From Mactra quadrangularis (Eukaryota; Mollusca; Bivalvia; Venerida; Mactridae), in assembly GCA_025267735.1 (NCBI GenBank), contig CM046299.1, positions 41,369,733 through 41,433,732 of the forward strand: 64,000 bases of DNA. Direction: 5' to 3'. Below, piece by piece: positions 12,181-22,440 of the stretch; the first letter of the stretch is position 1, and each line of letters opens with the position of its first letter. The translations under genes and the position numbers were made by a program. The notes under the pieces are model-generated. The model was not told the origin of the DNA. It did no database searches and was given only the letters and a program-made list of their open reading frames with translations.

Positions 12181-12557
12181 ATCGTAGTACATGTGCATAG
12201 GGCGACGTATCTGCGCCGAAATCTAAAAAAATCGAATTGGCAGCTGAGGCGTGAAGTTGGCTGCCAGTTGCCAGTTGCCGATTCAAAACACCCGCGCGGA
12301 ACGTTCGTCGCAGTGCCTGTACATAGTGCTTGCTAACAAAAAAAATTGAATCGGCAGCTGGGTGTGAAGTTGGCTGCCAGTTGCCAGTTGCCGATTCAAA
12401 ACACCCACGCGGAACTTTCGTCGCAGTGCCTGTACGTAGTGCTTGCTGACAAAAAAAAAATGAATCGGCAGCTGGGTGTGAAGTTGGCTGCCAGTTGCCA
12501 GTTGCTGATTGAATTGGCAACTGGCAACTGGCAACTGGCAGCTAACTTCACGCACCT

Positions 12558-12566
12558 TTTTTTAAT
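12558..12566. repeat. Right 9-bp target-site duplication of FB1
   Basis: TTTTTTAAT, identical to 3121-3129. It lies in the A-rich tail (read on the minus strand) of the SINE at 12567-12790. Confidence 0.85.
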
Positions 12567-12790
12567 TGGTTTTTAACGTCGTATTCAACACATATTTAGG
12601 TTATATATACGACGGCCAGCTCTTCCTACTATAGGTTTCCTGGACACTTTTCTATCACCAGTACTAACTTACCCTACCACGAGGCCGACAACTCATGTAT
12701 AGGGTATGACCTACCGCGACCGGGCTCGAACCCGCGATCTCCGAATTCGAAGTCAGACATGCTTTAACCACTACGCCACGGCCGCGACTC
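12567..12790 (-). mobile_element. tRNA-derived SINE, family D head with family A body, minus strand
   Basis: Read on the minus strand it starts near 12790 with GGCCGTGGCGTAGTGGTTAA (A box) and GCGGGTTCGAGCCCGG (B box), then a body containing AGTACTGGTGATAGA and GTCCAGGAAA, and ends in TACGACGTTAAAAACC plus an A-rich tail. The body matches family A SINEs elsewhere here (AGTACTGGTTATAGACAAAG, GTCCAGGAAAGC, ACGGCGTTAAACCC), but the tRNA-like head is different. It is a transcription unit for RNA polymerase III by descent; activity is unknown. Confidence 0.75.
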
Positions 12791-15130
12791 ATTCATTGTT
12801 TCAAAAGTCAATCTATTAATTTATCTGATGTAAGTGAAGATACGTGACTTTTGCAGTACGTCCAAAAGACAACTCGCTCAAACTGCACCGTCGATTCATT
12901 GTTTTTAAACTCAAAGAAGTTGTCTGGTGCAATTTATAACCATCGTCCATGCGTTGGTACGTAAGAAATTGTACATGTTGGCTTTGAAATAGGTCACGAG
13001 AATAAATTAGTAGTTAAGACTTTACCCTTTGTTTTAAAAATTATATTCAAATAAATTATTATTTATCATGTTCAATTAAAAAAGTGATGTTTAATTATTT
13101 AAGCACGTGCTTCGGCTGAATCTTAATGTCAATAAACAATTTTGAAGCAGCAATAGTTGTCATAACTATTGATGGTTACAGTGCATTGCTAATGAACAAT
13201 CGGTCAAGTTGTACCTAATTGGTATTCTGAATGTATCCAAGACTCTGCTTCTAGAATTTGTAAGCAGTGTTCAGAAATATTTGAGGTTTTATGGTTAGTC
13301 GTTTATCATTATATGTACCATTCGAAATGACATTCAGAATGTGTCAACTAGCGATTTGCTACATTAATTACCTTAATTAAATGAAAGGGCACGCGATCGA
13401 CTTTATAGATTGTCAATTATACAATTCAAATCATAGGTAATATGTCACACTTCTTGTCATAATTAATACTGATTGTTAAAGAAATTCAGTTATTATTATT
13501 TGATCTCAATATCATTAGAGAATACCTAATGATTGTTTTGATAGAAATGTAATGATTAATTTGGACCAATTGTCATTCACCAGATGCCTTATTTGATCTC
13601 GATAGAACAGTAACACTTTTGAAACAGTACTGCGTATTGACAGGTTTATTTTTGCATGTTGTAATAATTACTGTCATTAATTAATTCATTTTTTTTCAAA
13701 TCTTAATTAAACTTAGATGATAGATTTATAGATTTGTTATGTGAATGATTGAACTATGCCAAGGCTGTTTATATGGCTGTAAACATATTTAGGTCGTTGC
13801 GTTTTTGTGTCATATGTGTGTCTTAATTATCTTGGCACCTAGTCGATTTAAGAACTGGATTACACCCACCATGTCTGTTTTATTGGAGGGGGTCATTATA
13901 CAAGCTATTGCACAACATCTACGATTGTAGGTCGCATGCATTAAGCATGCGTTTGGAACAGAATATACAACGAAACATTGTTTTTTATGCAAGTCATAAT
14001 CGAAATCAAACTTTACTTACTGACGAACTGGTTGCGGATTTTAGAGATGAGAAAAAGACTGTAAACCAGCAGAGCAGCACCTTTATCTGCAGTCGTCTAA
14101 CGACTCTGATAAATAAAATGATATGTCTGGTACGCTTGAACTTTTGGCATATGGAACTCAATGTTTCCATCGTTCATGAATTAGTACAAATGTATCCACC
14201 CTTTTGCACATATGTCATGAACTAGATAATTATAAAAGAAAATACATTGGCATTGCAAACTGGTGTAATTGAATTTCTGAACACTGAACATTGCTAAATC
14301 AGAAGATGATACAATTGTTGGATTGGAAAATGATAGGGTGTGAAATAAATAATTAGATATTATAAAGACACGAGTGTGATGCCAGAGTTGTATGATAATA
14401 AGGCTTTCCCAATCGCCTTTATGTTATGCGTTTGCAGGGAAGTATATTTTCGATCTTGCAAATGTTCTACCAACCATAACCTACGCCAAACAAACTTAAT
14501 GCAAGAGCAGTATATGTATCATGCATTAATGTCGTTAAATCAGTGTTAAATACAACCTCGCATCATGGATCCTATATTTTTTTGCATTATGATATAGTCT
14601 ACAAAGATCTAGTTGGTAATAGAGAGAATTTCATAATGAGAGATCTACTAAAACCCTGTCATTAACAACTCTACCATTTATTAATTATGACCAATTAGGC
14701 ATTTTATGTTTTTCTTCGCTCGAGTATTTTTGTTTGCCTTGTAAAAATATTTGAAAATTTTGAACTGATCCTAAACGAAGGATCATTCTGGTATAGACTC
14801 AACATAAATTCAGGGACAAACAGCACTTATTAAAGTGAAAACTTTTCACAGACATATACAATGTGGCCAACAAAGCTGCTACCTTTCACAACCAGCTTCT
14901 CATACTGTATTATATAATTGTTTTGTATAAATGAATACATAGACTACCGGTCATTCTGTCTGCATTGTATGGTCAACACTTTTTTTTGCACCCAGAACGT
15001 GTGTCCTAAATTAAAGCTTGAAGATAAGCAGCACTAGTATATTGAGTGCGAGTTCGTTTGTACTTTAAGCTGCGTATAAGCATTCATTATTTACAGTGGT
15101 CGGCTTATCTAAACAGCTCCTCTTCAATTA
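12791..15130. other. AT-rich non-coding stretch, nothing recognised
   Basis: About 2.3 kb. The longest frame (13908-14225, 105 codons, plus) overlaps a minus-strand frame of 60 codons and has no recognisable family or codon pattern. Several TTAATTAA-rich patches occur near 13370-13700. Confidence 0.45.
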
Positions 15131-15417
15131 TTAGCTCACCTAAGCTAGTCCGGCGTCTGTCAACATTTGTTTGTGAACAATGTTGTAGTTTGTGAACAAT
15201 GTTGTGGTTACATTTATGCCCCAGTTATCATCAAACTTTCTTAGGAATCTGGATGCTAGGCTATGTTATTGCTCGAATGAATTCGGACATTTTTCATCTC
15301 GGATGGAAATCTAGGTCACAGGAATTAACACTCTATGGGCAACTGTTTTGATCTAAGTATCCTGGTCATATGTCTGCTTAGTTGAGCGATAAAGGGTCAT
15401 CATGACCCTCTTGTTTC
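15131..15417 (-). repeat. Dispersed bivalve-type repeat (ACAAGAGGGTC...CTCACCT family), fragment
   Basis: Left edge reads AGCTCACCTAAGC, followed by GTCCGGCGTCTGTCAACA and TTTGTGAACAATGTTGT; right edge reads GGGTCATCATGACCCTCTTG. Read on the minus strand the start (CAAGAGGGTCATGATGACCC, then GCTCAAC) corresponds to the start of the repeat at 42469. I recall such sequences as very common in bivalve genomes; their class is uncertain. A 19-22 bp segment (TTTGTGAACAATGTTGT) is tandemly doubled near 15170-15205. Confidence 0.55.
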
Positions 15418-16044
15418 TTTACCAACGCTCACATATCTTACAATATATAACCACGCAAAGACAATAAAAAACAAGGACACTACTTCAGCATGCAAATGTA
15501 TTACATTATTCTGAGTGCACAATGCGACGGTGCCATTTATTACCGAGTACAAGACAATTATCCAATGTACACTTGAATTATATGCCACGTCTGTCATTCA
15601 CTCATCAAAATCATTGTCAGTATCGTTCAAAACATCGTGTGTAAATTGTCAGTCTTACTATTTAAAAATTAAAACAAATCCTGACCTTCAAACATGTCGG
15701 TATGAAAACCGCTACATCATTTCTTGTAGTAAACCACGACTTGAATTAATAAAACACTTTGCCCGATTGTGTTTAATTTATTGCATGCCTTAATCAGTTT
15801 GGGTGAATATAATTTCATTCAAATTGGATGGCTGTTATTTAATTGTTGCCTCAGGGCAAATTATACGTATCGAATAAAAATAAATTGCAAGTATTTTATG
15901 AGGAGAAAACTTTAAGCCAAGTCATGATGATAAACAATTTGAAAAATATACTATTTAAAAATATTCCATTCGAATTAAGTGCCATTAGAAATTGTATTTA
16001 AGTTAAACAAGATCTACATAGTCTTGGATGTATTTAAAACAATG
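15418..16044. other. AT-rich non-coding stretch, nothing recognised
   Basis: A 92-codon plus-strand frame (15515-15793) overlaps a minus-strand frame and shows no domain. Confidence 0.4.
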
Positions 16045-16046
16045 TA

Positions 16047-16269
16047 CAGTGCTCTCCAAAAGAATATGGACACATCCTAATTTTTTGATAAACCAATACA
16101 TATTTGACCCATATACATATAAAAGATATAACATATTCACTAGAGCAAATTAAAAAATGACATTATTTTTTAACATTTGATTCAAACTTTGTGGCATGAA
16201 TATGATTAACAATGGTAAATTTGCTAGCGGAGCGTATATGTTTTATAAAAAATCGTTTGGTAGGCACTG
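16047..16269. mobile_element. Tc1-like MITE, 223 bp
   Basis: Ends are CAGTGCTCTCCAAAAG at 16047 and, on the minus strand, CAGTGCCTACCAAACG ending at 16269, flanked by TA on both sides (16045-16046, 16270-16271). CAGTG-plus-CCAAA ends and TA targets are typical of Tc1 elements. The interior is AT-rich and non-coding. Confidence 0.7.
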
Positions 16270-16271
16270 TA

Positions 16272-16698
16272 TATTGTCATGATTATAAGGCTCTTTTTGG
16301 TGGCTTTCAATTTTTTTAATTGAAATGTGCTAAACAAGAATCGCTGCGTCATACATCCATTTGGAATCAAGTTATATTCCATTGTGTTCTAGTGCCAGTA
16401 TCATTTTATGCTTTAGTACAAAACAGGAATGAACTTAACAGAAAACAGACTTTATCAAATTTAAATTTAACATTTTGTACATATATACCAGTGGTCCTAC
16501 AATGTAAATAAAGAATAATCATGTTTACCCATAGCTCGTTTAAGAAAATGTGATTCAGCAATTCTGCACACCTATCGGCCATACGTGCTATGTAGGCGCC
16601 GTGCCATCCTAATACCAAATGGCTAAGTCTGGTGTCACAGTTTGTAGTGCTACACACTTGTCGTCTCGAGGAGTTTCCTATATGTGGGCTTCATCGGT
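16272..16698. other. Non-coding stretch before FB2
   Basis: Two overlapping frames of 63 and 83 codons on opposite strands, neither recognisable. No repeat match noted. Confidence 0.4.
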
Positions 16699-16707
16699 CT
16701 TAAATTA
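16699..16707. repeat. Left 9-bp target-site duplication of FB2
   Basis: CTTAAATTA, identical to 26884-26892. Confidence 0.9.
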
Positions 16708-16925
16708 AGGTCTGTGAAGTTAGCGATCTATTGTCTATTCTCTATTCAAAAGTCTATTCGCTCAATGGACAGCTATGTATTGAGAAATCTATTCATGCAG
16801 AAATCTATTCGCATTTACTGTATACATTGATATAGGAAAGTTCAAATATCTGTACAAAAATCTGTACACAAAATGCCGAAAAGACAGCTGTCTATTCGGA
16901 AATCTATTCAGAAGTCTATTCGAAA
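16708..16925. repeat. FB2 terminal inverted repeat, outer non-array part, left
   Basis: The outer 220 bp is not a clean tandem array: it has GATCTATTGTCTATTC, CAATGGACAGCTATGTATTG, ACTGTATACATTGATATAGG and AATATCTGTACAAA. The same landmarks occur in reverse complement at 26665-26883 on the right. Confidence 0.85.
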
Positions 16926-19900
16926 AAAACCACAAGTTCAATAAAACATATTTAAAAGTCTTTTCATAGAATACATAAATAGACAAATGTCCATTCAAAA
17001 GTCTATTCCGAAGTCTATTCGAAAAAAAACAGTAATGCAATCAAACAGATTTAAAAGTCTTTTCGTGGAATACGCAAAGAGACAAATGTCCTTTCAAAAG
17101 TCTATTCAGAAGTTTATTCGCAAAAACATAGTAATGAAATCTTAATGATCAAGATGTCTATTCCCAAAAATCCAGGGACAAATGTCCATTCAAATGTCTT
17201 TTCGGATATCTATTCGCAAAATCATATATGTGCCTTAAGACTGTGTCTGAAGTCTATTATTAAGTTGGTAATTGATAGATATCCATTCAAATGTCTATTC
17301 AAAAGACTATTTAAAATATCTGGTGAATGCATTCGGAATGAGTCAGAAGTCTATTATAGATTTTCAAATAGACAGCTGTCCATTCAAAAGTCTATTCAGA
17401 AGTCTATTCGCAAAATCATATATATGCATAAAGAATTTGTCTGTAGTCTATTTTAAAGTTGCAAATAGACAGATGTCCATTTAAATGTCTATTCAGAAGT
17501 CTATTCGCAAAATCTGGTGAATGCGTCCAGAATGGGTCAGAAGTCTAGTAAAGAGTTCGAATAGAGAGCTGTCCATTCAAAAGTCTATTCAGAAATCTAT
17601 TCGCAAAATTTGGTGAATGCGTTCAGAATGAGTCAGAACCAACAAACAGTAGCAAATACACAGCTGTCCATTCAAATGTCTATTCAGAAGTCTATTCGCA
17701 ACATCATATGCAAATACGCATTTAGAATGTGTCTGACGTCTATTTTAAAGTAGCGAATAGAAAGATGTCCATTCAAAGTCTATTCAAAAGTCTATTCGAA
17801 AAAATCGAAAATGCGTTCAGAATGAGGCAGAAGTCTATTATAGAGTTTCGAATAGAGAGATGTCCATTCAAAAGTCTATTCAGAAGTTTATTCGCAAAAT
17901 CATATATATGCATTAAGAATGTGTAAGTAGTCTATTGTAAAGTTGCAAATAGACAGATGTCCATTCAAATGTCTATTCAGAAGTCTATTCGCAAAATCAT
18001 GTATATGCTTGCAGAATGAGTCTGATATCGTTTATAGAGTTTCGAATAGAGAGCTGTCCATTCAAAAGTCTATTTAGAAGTCTATTCGCAAAATTATTAA
18101 GAATGTGTCTGAAGTGAATTATAAAGTTGCGAATAGACAAATGTCCATCCAAATGTCTATTCAGAAGTTTATTCAGAAGTCTATTCGCAAAATCATGTAT
18201 ATGCATTCAGAATTAGTCAGAAGGCTTTTATAGAGTTTCGAATAGAGAGCTGTCCATTCAAATGTCTATTCAGAAGTCTATTCGAAAAATAATATATTTG
18301 CATTGAGAATGTGTCTGAAGTCTATCTTATCATTGCAAATAAAAAGATGTCCATTTAAATGTCCATTCAGAAGTCTATTCGCAAAATTATGTATATGCAT
18401 TCAGATTGAGTCAGAAGTCTTTTATAGAGTTTCGAATAGAAAGTTGCCCATTCAAATGTCTATTCAGAAGTCTATTCGCAAAACCTGGTAAATGCGTTCA
18501 GAATGAGTCAGAAGTCTTTTATAGAGTTACGAATAGAGAGCTGTCCATTCAAAAGTCTATTCAGAAGTCTATTCGCAAAATTATATATATGCATTAAGCA
18601 TGTGACTGAAGTCTATTATGAAGTTGTGAATAGAGAGCTGTCCATTCAAATGTCTATTCAGAAGTCTATTCGCAAAATCATATATATGCATTAAGAATGT
18701 GACTGAAGTCTATGATAAAGTCGCGAATAGACAGATGTCTATTCAAATGTCTATTCAGTAGACTATTCCCAAAATCATGTATATACCTTCAGAATGAGTC
18801 TTAAGCCTATTATAGAGTTTCGAATAGAGAGCTGTCTATTCAAAAGTCTATTCAGAAGATTATTCGCAAAATCATATATATGCATTCAAAATGAGTCAGA
18901 AGTCTATTATAAAGTTGCAAATAGACAGATGTCCATTCAAATGTCTATTCAGAAGTCTATTCGCAAAATCATATATATGCATTCAGAATGAGACTGAAGT
19001 CTATTATAAAGTTGCGAATAGAAAGCTGTCCATTCAAAAGTCTATTCAGAAGTCTATTCGCAAAACCTGGTAAATGCATTAAGAATGTGACTGAAGTCTA
19101 TTATTAAGTTGCGAATAGAGAGCTGTCCATTCTAATGTCTATTCAGAAGTCTATTCGCAAAATTATATATATGCATTAAGGATGTGACTAAAACTATTAT
19201 AAAGTTGCGAATAGACAGATGTCCATTCAAATGTCTATTCAGAAGTCTATTCGCAAAAGCATGTATATGCATTCAAAATGAGTCAGAAGTCTATTATAAA
19301 GTTGCGAATAGAGAGCTGTCCATTCAAATGTCTATTCAGAAGTCGATTCGCTAAATCATATATATGCATTCAAAATGAGTCAGAAGCCTTTTATATAGTT
19401 TCAAATAGATAGATGTCCTTTCAAATGTCTATTCAGAAGTCTATTCGAAAAATCATATATATGCATTTAGAATGTGTCTGAAGTCTATTATAGAGTTTCA
19501 AATAGACAGATGTCCATTCAAAAGTCTATTCAGAAGTCTATTCGCAAAACCTGGTAAATGCGTTCAGAATGAGTCAGAAGTCTTTGATAGAGTTCCGAAT
19601 AGAGAGCTGTCCATTCAAAAGTCTATTAAGAAGTCTATTCGCAAAATCATATACATGCATTAAGAATGTGACTAAAGTCTATTATAAAGTTGCCAATAGA
19701 GAGCTGTCCATTCGAAATTCTATTCAGAAGTCTATTTGCAAAATCATATATATGCACTAAGAATGTGACTAGAGTCTATTATAAAGTTGCGAATAGACAG
19801 ATGTCCATTCAAATGTCTATTCAGAAGTCTATTCGCAAAATCATGTATATACCTTCAGAATGAGTCTTAAGCCTATTAGAGAGTTTCGAATAGAGAGCTG

Positions 19901-21200
19901 TCTATTCAAAAGTCTATTCAGAAGACTATTCGCAAAATCATATATATGCATTCAAAATGAGTCAGAAGTCTATTATAAAGTTGCAAATAGACAGATGTCC
20001 ATTCAAATGTCTATTCAGAAGTCTATTCGCAAAATCATATATATGCATTCAGAATGAGACTGAAGTCTATTATAAAGTTGCGAATAGAAAGCTGTCCATT
20101 CAAAAGTCTATTCAGAAGTCTATTCGCAAAACCTGGTAAATGCATTAAGAATGTGACTGAAGTCTATTATTAAGTTGCGAAAAGAGAGCTGTCCATTCAA
20201 ATGTCTATTCAGAAGTCTATTTGCAAAATCTTATACATGCATTAAGAATGTGACTGAAGTCTATTATTAAGTTGCAAATAGAGAGCTGTCCATTCTAATG
20301 TCTATTCAGAAGTCTATTCGCAAAATTATATATATGCATTAAGGATGTGACTAAAACTATTATAAAGTTGCGAATAGACAGATGTCCATTCAAATGTCTA
20401 TTCAGAAGTCTATTCGCAAAATCATGTATATGCATAAAGAATGTGACAGAAGTCTATTATAAAGTTGCGTGAATAGACAGATGTCCATTCAAATGTCTAT
20501 TCAGAAGTCTATTCGCAAAATCATATATATGCATTCAGAATGAGACTGAAGTCTATTATAAAGTTGCGAATAGAAAGCTGTCCATTCAAAAGTCTATTCA
20601 GAAGTCTATTCGCAAAACCTGGTAAATGCATTAAGAATGTGACTGAAGTCTATTATTAAGTTGCGAAAAGAGAGCTGTCCATTCTAATGTCTATTCAGAA
20701 GTCTATTCGCAAAATTATATATATGCATTAAGGATGTGACTAAAACTATTATAAAGTTGCGAATAGACAGATGTCCATTCAAATGTCTATTCAGAAGTCT
20801 ATTCGCAAAATCATGTATATGCATAAAGAATGTGACAGAAGTCTATTATAAAGTTGCGTGAATAGACAGATGTCCATTCAAATGTCTATTCAGAAGTCTA
20901 TTCGCAAAAGCATGTATATGCATTCAGAATGATTCTGAAGTCTATTATAAAGTTGCGAATAGAGAGCTGTCCATACAAATGTCTATTCGGAAGTTTATTA
21001 GCAAAATTATATATATGCAGTTAGAATATGCCAGAATGAGTCTGAAGTTTATAAAAAAGTTGTGAATAGATTGTCGTCCGTTCAAATGTCTATTCCGACG
21101 TCCATTTGCAAAATCTTTATATGCATAAAGAATGTGTCACTAGTCAATTATAGGTTCAGGAATAGACTGCTGTCCTATTTGCAAACAGTAGTTCGCATTC
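16926..21200 (+). repeat. FB2 left arm: 97-bp tandem array, about 44 units
   Basis: Landmarks repeat every 97 bp (18406 to 18503; 18794 to 18891; 19472 to 19569; 19860 to 19957). Each unit holds a triple 12-bp subrepeat (TGTCCATTCAAA, TGTCTATTCAGA, AGTCTATTCGCA), then AAATCATATATATGCATT, AGAATGNG, and GAAGTCTATTATAAAGTTGC. Units near 16930-17250 and 21000-21400 are more diverged. Many 60- to 100-codon frames in this arm are frame-shifted readings of the same unit and are not genes. Block copies occur: 18794-19073 equals 19860-20139 at an offset of 1,066 bp. Confidence 0.9.
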
Positions 21201-21531
21201 AGAATGTAGCAGAAGTTTCTTTTTGAAAAGTGATAAATAGACATATTCAAATTATTTGTTAGAAGTCCTTTGCAAAATCATTCATATGCATTTTAATGTG
21301 TCAGAATAATTTGCTGGGTTTGTGAATAGACATGCTCTTTGAAGAAGGTCTACTTTTTTCTATTCAAAGCAAGATTTCTATTTTTCTCCTGGTAGTAAGT
21401 CTTTTCTCGGCAGCTGAATTACTTCTTTTTTGTAATCAGGTCTTACAGACTTTTAAAAACAACTATTTGCATGAGATTAATACTTCTAATTGATTTTTGT
21501 CTACCCTTTTCATTTCGGTTACAAGATGAAA
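21201..21531. other. FB2 centre, left part
   Basis: Decayed repeat units fade out by about 21380; then non-coding, T-rich sequence up to the MITE. Confidence 0.5.
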
Positions 21532-21540
21532 ACATTATAT

Positions 21541-21833
21541 CATTCGGAACGACCTCGGCGATCATCTACGAAGATACACCTCGGATATCAACCGTGGTAG
21601 AAATCAACAAAGTAATGAGATCAGGCGATTAACCTCACACGATGTGAGTGGATATCAGTTACAGGCATTGAAGAGCTTTAAACTGCCCATAATCGTCCGT
21701 CATTTATGATGTGCGCCTGTGTTCTATTGAGTAAACGTCGGGAACGAGGCTAGATTCTATGTTGGAACTACTTTAGCTCCTCGTGATATCCGAAGTGTAT
21801 TTGCGTGGAAAATCGCCGAGGTAGTTCCGAATG
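21541..21833. mobile_element. CATTCGG-family MITE, 293 bp, with 9-bp TSD, nested in FB2
   Basis: Ends CATTCGGAAC and GTTCCGAATG; the inverted repeats extend about 55 bp with mismatches (shared CCTCGGCGAT, ATACAC and TCGGATATCA). The direct repeat ACATTATAT lies on both sides (21532-21540, 21834-21842). Nine-base duplications suggest a Mutator-like origin. It inserted into FB2 after FB2 arrived or travelled with it. Confidence 0.85.
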
Positions 21834-21835
21834 AC

Positions 21836-21873
<38 letters not shown>
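21834..21873. repeat. (TA)n microsatellite
   Basis: About 17 TA units directly after the MITE; the start overlaps the right TSD, so the run may have grown from the duplicated target. Confidence 0.9.
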
Positions 21874-21875
<2 letters not shown>

Positions 21876-22440
21876 ACAAGCACGGACCTGTGAGAAAACA
21901 CCACGATTTACGTCACGCTGTTGCACCGTCAAAAGAACTTAACAAAATGGCGTAAAATTGTGTTTCTTATAAAACAAAAATAACATTTTTACAGGCTCAA
22001 TCACTTAAATGTAAATTTAAAGTAGTTACTTTGGCGCTTATTTTTCTTGTGGATAATAACACTTTGTTTACGATTTAATACGAAATTCAAATGTTTCTAC
22101 CTACAACTTCGAAATATTAGCATGTCTCAAGCAATGGCGCTTCCTCGAATAAAACCAGCACTGGTTACCGAATTTGCATTTGCACTTGTGTAATCTACGG
22201 TACCAGTGACCTTGTTTGAACCAGATTTACCGGCTCGATTTGGTTTACAGAATCGGCAAAATTACGACGATATCGAAAGGCAAATCGACCTTTACCTACA
22301 ATTGCCGAAATATTCGGGAGATTCATTTATGTTTACGAGAGTTAAGAAACTTACTTAATTCAGGCAAAGCACGTAAACTTCAATAAACATGGCAGGTCTA
22401 TCACAATAACACCTGACACATTCTGAATCGATTAACATAA
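21874..22440. other. FB2 centre, right part, non-coding
   Basis: No frame above 60 codons and no transposase motif. A small near-palindromic patch TTACCGAATTTGCATTTGC sits near 22165. Confidence 0.45.

Larger units (their letters stand above)
7595..12510 (-). repeat. FB1 right arm: 126-bp tandem array, about 39 units
   Basis: Same unit as the left arm, reverse orientation (reading GGCAGCTGAGGCGTGAAGTT, GGCTGCCAGTTGCCAGTTGC, CGATTCAAAACACCC, then a variable segment, then GGCGACGTATCTGCGCC). The innermost units (7595-8000) are strongly eroded; those from about 8100 outward are well preserved. A shorter 113-bp variant, in which the GCGACGTATCTGCGCC part is replaced by GCTTGCTAACAAAAAAA, appears near 8240, 8870, 8980, 11240, 11860, 11960, 12330 and 12440. 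Frames of up to 541 codons across this arm are by-products of the 126-bp period. Confidence 0.9.
3130..12557. mobile_element. FB1: 9.4-kb Foldback/MULE-like transposon with tandem-repeat inverted arms
   Basis: The left end reads AGGTGCGTGAAGTTAGCTGC (3130) and the right end is its reverse complement ending at 12557, flanked by the 9-bp duplication TTTTTTAAT. The left arm (about 2.5 kb) and right arm (about 5 kb) carry the same 126-bp tandem unit in opposite orientation, around a 2-kb centre. Long tandem-repeat arms with 9-bp duplications are the hallmark of Drosophila Foldback elements, which belong to the Mutator-like group. No transposase was recognised inside, so movement would need an enzyme in trans. 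The arms differ in unit number, so they have expanded or contracted independently. An alternative is an inverted satellite block, but the exact ends and TSD argue for a transposon. Confidence 0.88.

Noticed and set aside
3180..12510. CRISPR-like regular repeats
   Set aside because: Units are contiguous and repeat as a whole; there are no unique spacers, and the genome is eukaryotic.
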